A DNA stretch of 64,000 nt. Source: Talinum fruticosum. Taxonomy: Eukaryota; Streptophyta; Magnoliopsida; Caryophyllales; Talinaceae. The DNA is taken from the NCBI GenBank assembly GCA_021018815.1, contig JAITYX010000059.1, positions 806,001 to 870,000 of the forward strand, given 5' to 3'. The position numbers were made by a program, and so were the translations under genes. Under the pieces are notes generated by a model, which saw nothing but the letters and a program-made list of their open reading frames with translations, had not been told where the DNA came from and made no database searches. This document shows positions 60,199 to 64,000 of the stretch, in pieces. The first letter of the stretch is position 1. The number at the start of each line of letters is the position of its first letter.

Positions 60199-61590
60199 CG
60201 CAATAGATTTTCAATAATTTTTAGTTTTCCCCAAAAAAATGGAAGTAACTAAATGATTTTAATACTACAAAGCTACAGAACACCTCATTATTTTTTTCTT
60301 TTTGAACAAAAATCAATACTTATATCATGAGTCTATAAGCAAAAATTATAATTTTGGGTTTTAGGTATATTGAGATTGTTCTAAAATACAACCCTCACTA
60401 CTCACAATAAGTAATTTTTGGAGTATTATGGATAAATTGCAAAGTATCATGAGTTAAACTTACATAAATTGGCTACTGTCCCGACTTCATATGCACTTAA
60501 TTTTTATACCTTGTTATTTTGGATATAATACTATGTTATAATTAGTTAGAGGTTGTTTGTTTTATACTTATAATTTTATTATGGTCTTTTTTTAAAAATA
60601 AAAAAGAAAATTGGAGGAAATATGGATGAATTCAAGTCCATCTTAATCCCCAATTTTATTGGACGGCTATTAGATATAACTAGTCACTTCTCAAACAACT
60701 CTCATATAACTTAATTACTTGATCAACATTTTTAGAGGGTGCAGAGGTTTTTCATCCGGCCGCCTCCCTTCGTCGACGGTGTTAGTAAGGTCGTCGTCCA
60801 TCTCCGCCTTTGCCTGAAGAGGTGCGTCGATAATCTCCATCTCTCTATCGGGTTTTATCGTGCCTTTCTCCTTATGCATACGTACGTGGGCTCGCGTATT
60901 ATTTCGAAGCAGTGATCAACTCTTGTAGTATCTGTGAGGATTTTTTTAACAAAACATTTATGGGTTACTTAGATGAAATTGTACAATCAACAATTGCAGC
61001 ACAAAAATTGAAGATGAGAATGGATTGCATTGCTTAATTATTAGCCAATGAGTGAAATCCTTCTTTTGATGTCCTGGAAGGAAAAGAATAGTAGAAATCT
61101 GACAAGGAGTGAAAAAGTCTAAAAATTTGCTCTTTCTGCTCATAACATATGGTAGTCAGAGTTCAAGAGCTTGGGTTGCATGGGTTTGGACATGGGTTTA
61201 CTGAAAATATTTACACGAGGTTTTGTCACCTAAAATTTTTTTATGTTTTTTGTTATTTGAAGAAGGGTGTTATCTGCCCTCCCAACAATTACTCACGGAA
61301 TTCAAATTTTTGTGTTCTCCTCCTTACCAGTGAGACTGCAACCACCTTGTTGGTATCTAATAATTTAAACAGGTATAAAAAATAGTTTTATATATAAAAG
61401 AAATGTAAAAGAGAAACTTAATTTTGAAAATGGAAATTTAAAACAAAATAAGGAAAAGAAATAGACAAGAGGTTTCTCAATGCAATTGTTATTGTCAATA
61501 ATATTCTCTTTTGACATGAATTCAATTGGGAAGAACCTCAAAACTCCTCTCTTTGACCTTTTTGTTGTGGACTCGGTAATTTAAGGTAGC
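60199..61590. other. Intergenic, tRNA to DHX37-like locus
   Basis: AT-rich with no convincing gene. About 60740-60870 is GC-rich and CT-rich and may be the leader or promoter of the helicase-like locus that starts at 61591. Confidence 0.4.
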
Positions 61591-64000
61591 ATGGATATTG
61601 GTGATATCAATGCCCTGATTCTTCCTGACAAGAGAAGGGATAAGAGAGAACAGAACAAGGTACGGGCAGTAATTATTGGATCATATTTTGCCATCATTCC
61701 TTCTGTGTCATCACTGAGCTCAAGTATGTTTTTACTTCCTGCAGGATAGAAAGATAGTAAAATGTGAGAAGAATATGTCGACTAACTGTCAGAAAAGCAA
61801 GTTGAAAAAGTTGATGGTATGTGACTACTCTTTTGCCATGCCGATATTCATGTTACAGGTTCTGGGTGTTCGGTCCTGTTCTGCAGGAGAAGAAAGAAAT
61901 GAAACAGCTGCTCTCGAAAAGCCTGGAGATATTGTAGTATGATTCGGTTCTGGCCTCTCCTTATGTGCTGTTATTTTGGTAGTTAACTTTTTGTGAAGTC
62001 TTATGGTGAACTGTGTTTCTTCAAGGACATATAAGATTGAAGATGATGTACATTCATGTTTGTGGGCTTCAGAGGGTATTGGTCAGGTCTATTCTGGACT
62101 AGTGCTCTATGGTAACTGTTTGCCTACGTTTCATTGCGTTTTCTGTCTCGCTTAGTGGATATTTCTGTCTCTTAGGCTAGGAATCTGATGGAGAAGCGCA
62201 GGAAGATTGCAAATACTGATAACCATTCCAAGAAAAGGGTTTACAAAAATGATTCATGTGGAAGAGAAGTTATTGATGATGGGGGATCAGTTTTTACAAA
62301 TGCTTCTTCGCTAACCTGCCCATGTGGTAGGTAGTGGAACTTGTGGAAGTAGATCTGATGTTGAGGGCATTTGTAAAGACAAGAAGGTTGATGATTTATC
62401 GGTGAGTGTACCACTTGTCCCGAAACGATTTTGTGCCTGATATTTCAGGTTAATGTGTCTGCATATGATTGTTAAAAAAATTGTGGCTTACTATTGCTCG
62501 CTGAGATAGTTATTTTAATCATCATACTTATTGAGAACACTGCGAAGTATGTCTTTCTTTACTGAGTGCTGATATGTAAAATGGTTTCGTACCTGCTAAG
62601 AAAATGTGGACAGAGGCATGGTGTCCAGTAACATGCACTTTGCCCTGACGGATTTTAAAAATTTTTTACACAAATGCACAAAGTTCGCAGCTGTTCACTT
62701 TGCACGTATGACATAACCACTCGAGAACAAATTTAGCCCCCCTCCCGGGGGAAAACATGGCTAATAGGTATGACAGGGTTGTTTCAAGATATTTGGTCCT
62801 AAAATATAAATTGATGCATGATTAAAGTTACTTGACTACTCAGCAAAGCATCTTGTCTCTCATTTGACTGCTTAACTTTTCTGAGTAATTGCACTACCCT
62901 TCAGTGCTTCAAGTTGGCTATTCTACTGGTTTCAGGGTAGAGATATTGAGGAAGTAGATTTGACCAGTATGACACTGGACTCCAGCGAGAGCTTCCGTGG
63001 CGCCGACAGTCATACGTGTTTCTAGACCTCAAGAGGTTGAGAACAAGAGGAAAAGTCTTTCAGTTCTCATGATGGAACAAGAGATAATGGAAAAAGTAAA
63101 TCAAAGCACATGTGTGATTATTCATGGTGAAACGGGTTGTGGCAAGACTACTCAAGTTCCACAGGTGGGACTATAAAATGCCGACAAACATTTCAGACTT
63201 TCAGCTAGTGAATACTGGTCTTCTTTCCAATAATTTATATATTCATTCGCATTGCAGTTCCTGTATGAGGCTGGCTTTGGTTCAAACAAAGATTTCACAA
63301 GAAGTGGCATAATAGGTGTCACTCAGCCTCGCCATGTTGCTCCTCTCGCCACGGCAAGACAGGTAGCTTTTGAGCTTGGAGTTCATCTCGGTAATGAGGT
63401 TGGGTTTCAAGTTCGACCTGACAAGAAAATTGGAGAGAATTGTGCCATCAAGTTTATGACTGATGGAATTCTCCTGCGAGAAATTCAGGTTTGGGTTTGC
63501 ATTCCTCTTTGATTGATTCAACATATTAAGATGGTGAAAAACATGATAAGTTTGTTTCATTTTGCTGGTTTGACACATTCCCTTGGAGCTTGTTGTTTGC
63601 TACCTCGATTAGCTTGAGCTAGATGTCCTTAATATAATAAGAAAACAACACAAGACTAAATTAGTATAAGTAGTGTACCACTGAACCATGTAATGTATCC
63701 CATACCATGAGCCTGGGCAGCCCTCGTAACAATTATATATGTTAAGATTGCCTCTCTGCAAAGTAGTAATTTTTTGGGCCTTGTATTCTGTCCTTATTAC
63801 TATGGTTTGAACTGATGCCAATGCAATTGCTTCACATTGATTGAACCATTTTTTTTTCTTTGTTGATGCAGAGTGATTTCTTTTGAAGTGTTATTCAATA
63901 GTTATACTGGACGAGGTTCATGAGAGAAACTTGAACACTGATATTCTTATTGCGATGCTTTCTCGTGTCATCAAGCTATGGCAGGTGACATTTAGGGGAA
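61591..64000 (+). pseudogene. DHX37/FAS4-like DEAH RNA helicase, damaged, cut by window end
   Basis: Exons keep the family order: 61591-61659, 61745-61817, 61887-61933, 62026-62086, 62176-62401, 62936-63164, 63258-63488, 63872-63984, then out of the window. Motif I is intact (IHGETGCGKTTQVPQ). Relatives (yeast Ecm16/Dhr1, human DHX37, Arabidopsis FAS4) remodel U3 snoRNA in 18S maturation. Damage: GTAG is duplicated at 62327-62334, shifting the frame to an early stop; exon 6 changes frame before TAG at 63023; one T is missing at 63881-63884, giving TGA. The usual QPRRVA reads QPRHVA and the DEAH box reads DEVH. The last T loss resembles the homopolymer losses in intact genes, but the GTAG duplication and the motif changes argue for a decaying copy. 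A functional copy would be expected elsewhere. Confidence 0.8.

Noticed and set aside
1..64000. CRISPR arrays, operons, plasmid or phage features
   Set aside because: The window is plant nuclear DNA; the tandem repeats seen are microsatellites or local duplications without spacer structure.

Overview
The window is nuclear DNA from a flowering plant, most likely a eudicot. Genes are split by many short AT-rich introns with GT-AG ends, the flanks are AT-rich with microsatellites, the transposons are plant types, and the proteins are plant families (R2R3-MYB, HIPP, Di19, DUF789, CC-NBS-LRR type LRRs). I could not name the species.

Layout, left to right. 1-2.85 kb: a short unidentified 3' exon. 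4.2-5.3 kb (-): an R2R3-MYB gene with a foldback MITE upstream. 8.4-16.2 kb (-): PUMILIO homolog 24 (17 coding exons). 17.4-25.3 kb (+): a WDR43/UTP5-like small-subunit processome protein (12 coding exons), divergent from APUM24. 25.3-28.3 kb: intergenic, with a Stowaway MITE. 28.3-29.8 kb (-): an isoprenylated heavy-metal-domain (HIPP) protein. 29.8-33.9 kb: AT-rich intergenic. 33.9-35.7 kb (+): a broken LRR remnant of an NBS-LRR resistance gene. 37.3-43.3 kb (-): LCB1, a subunit of serine palmitoyltransferase. 45-47.3 kb: very AT-rich spacer. 47.7-54.8 kb (+): a DUF789 gene whose 5.1-kb intron carries a hAT element with a perfect 8-bp target duplication. 56.0-59.7 kb (-): a Di19 zinc-finger gene with a U12-type AT-AC intron. 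60.1 kb (+): tRNA-Thr(AGT). 61.6 kb to the right edge (+): a damaged, truncated DHX37/FAS4-like DEAH helicase.

Three loci (APUM24, WDR43/UTP5, DHX37-like) belong to families that act in pre-rRNA processing. The first two are divergent neighbours with a pair of site II (GGCCCA) boxes between them. The rest look functionally unrelated.

The strangest pattern is that reading frames of otherwise well-conserved genes are broken by single missing bases inside homopolymers. APUM24 has one, LCB1 has two clear and one probable, and the helicase has one. In LCB1, adding back three bases gives exactly the length I recall for the Arabidopsis protein (482 aa). This points to homopolymer under-calling in the assembly rather than decay of essential genes. 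The helicase and the LRR locus also carry lesions that are not of this kind and look like true pseudogenes. All exon structures were read by eye from splice signals and remembered family sequences; no alignment was run.
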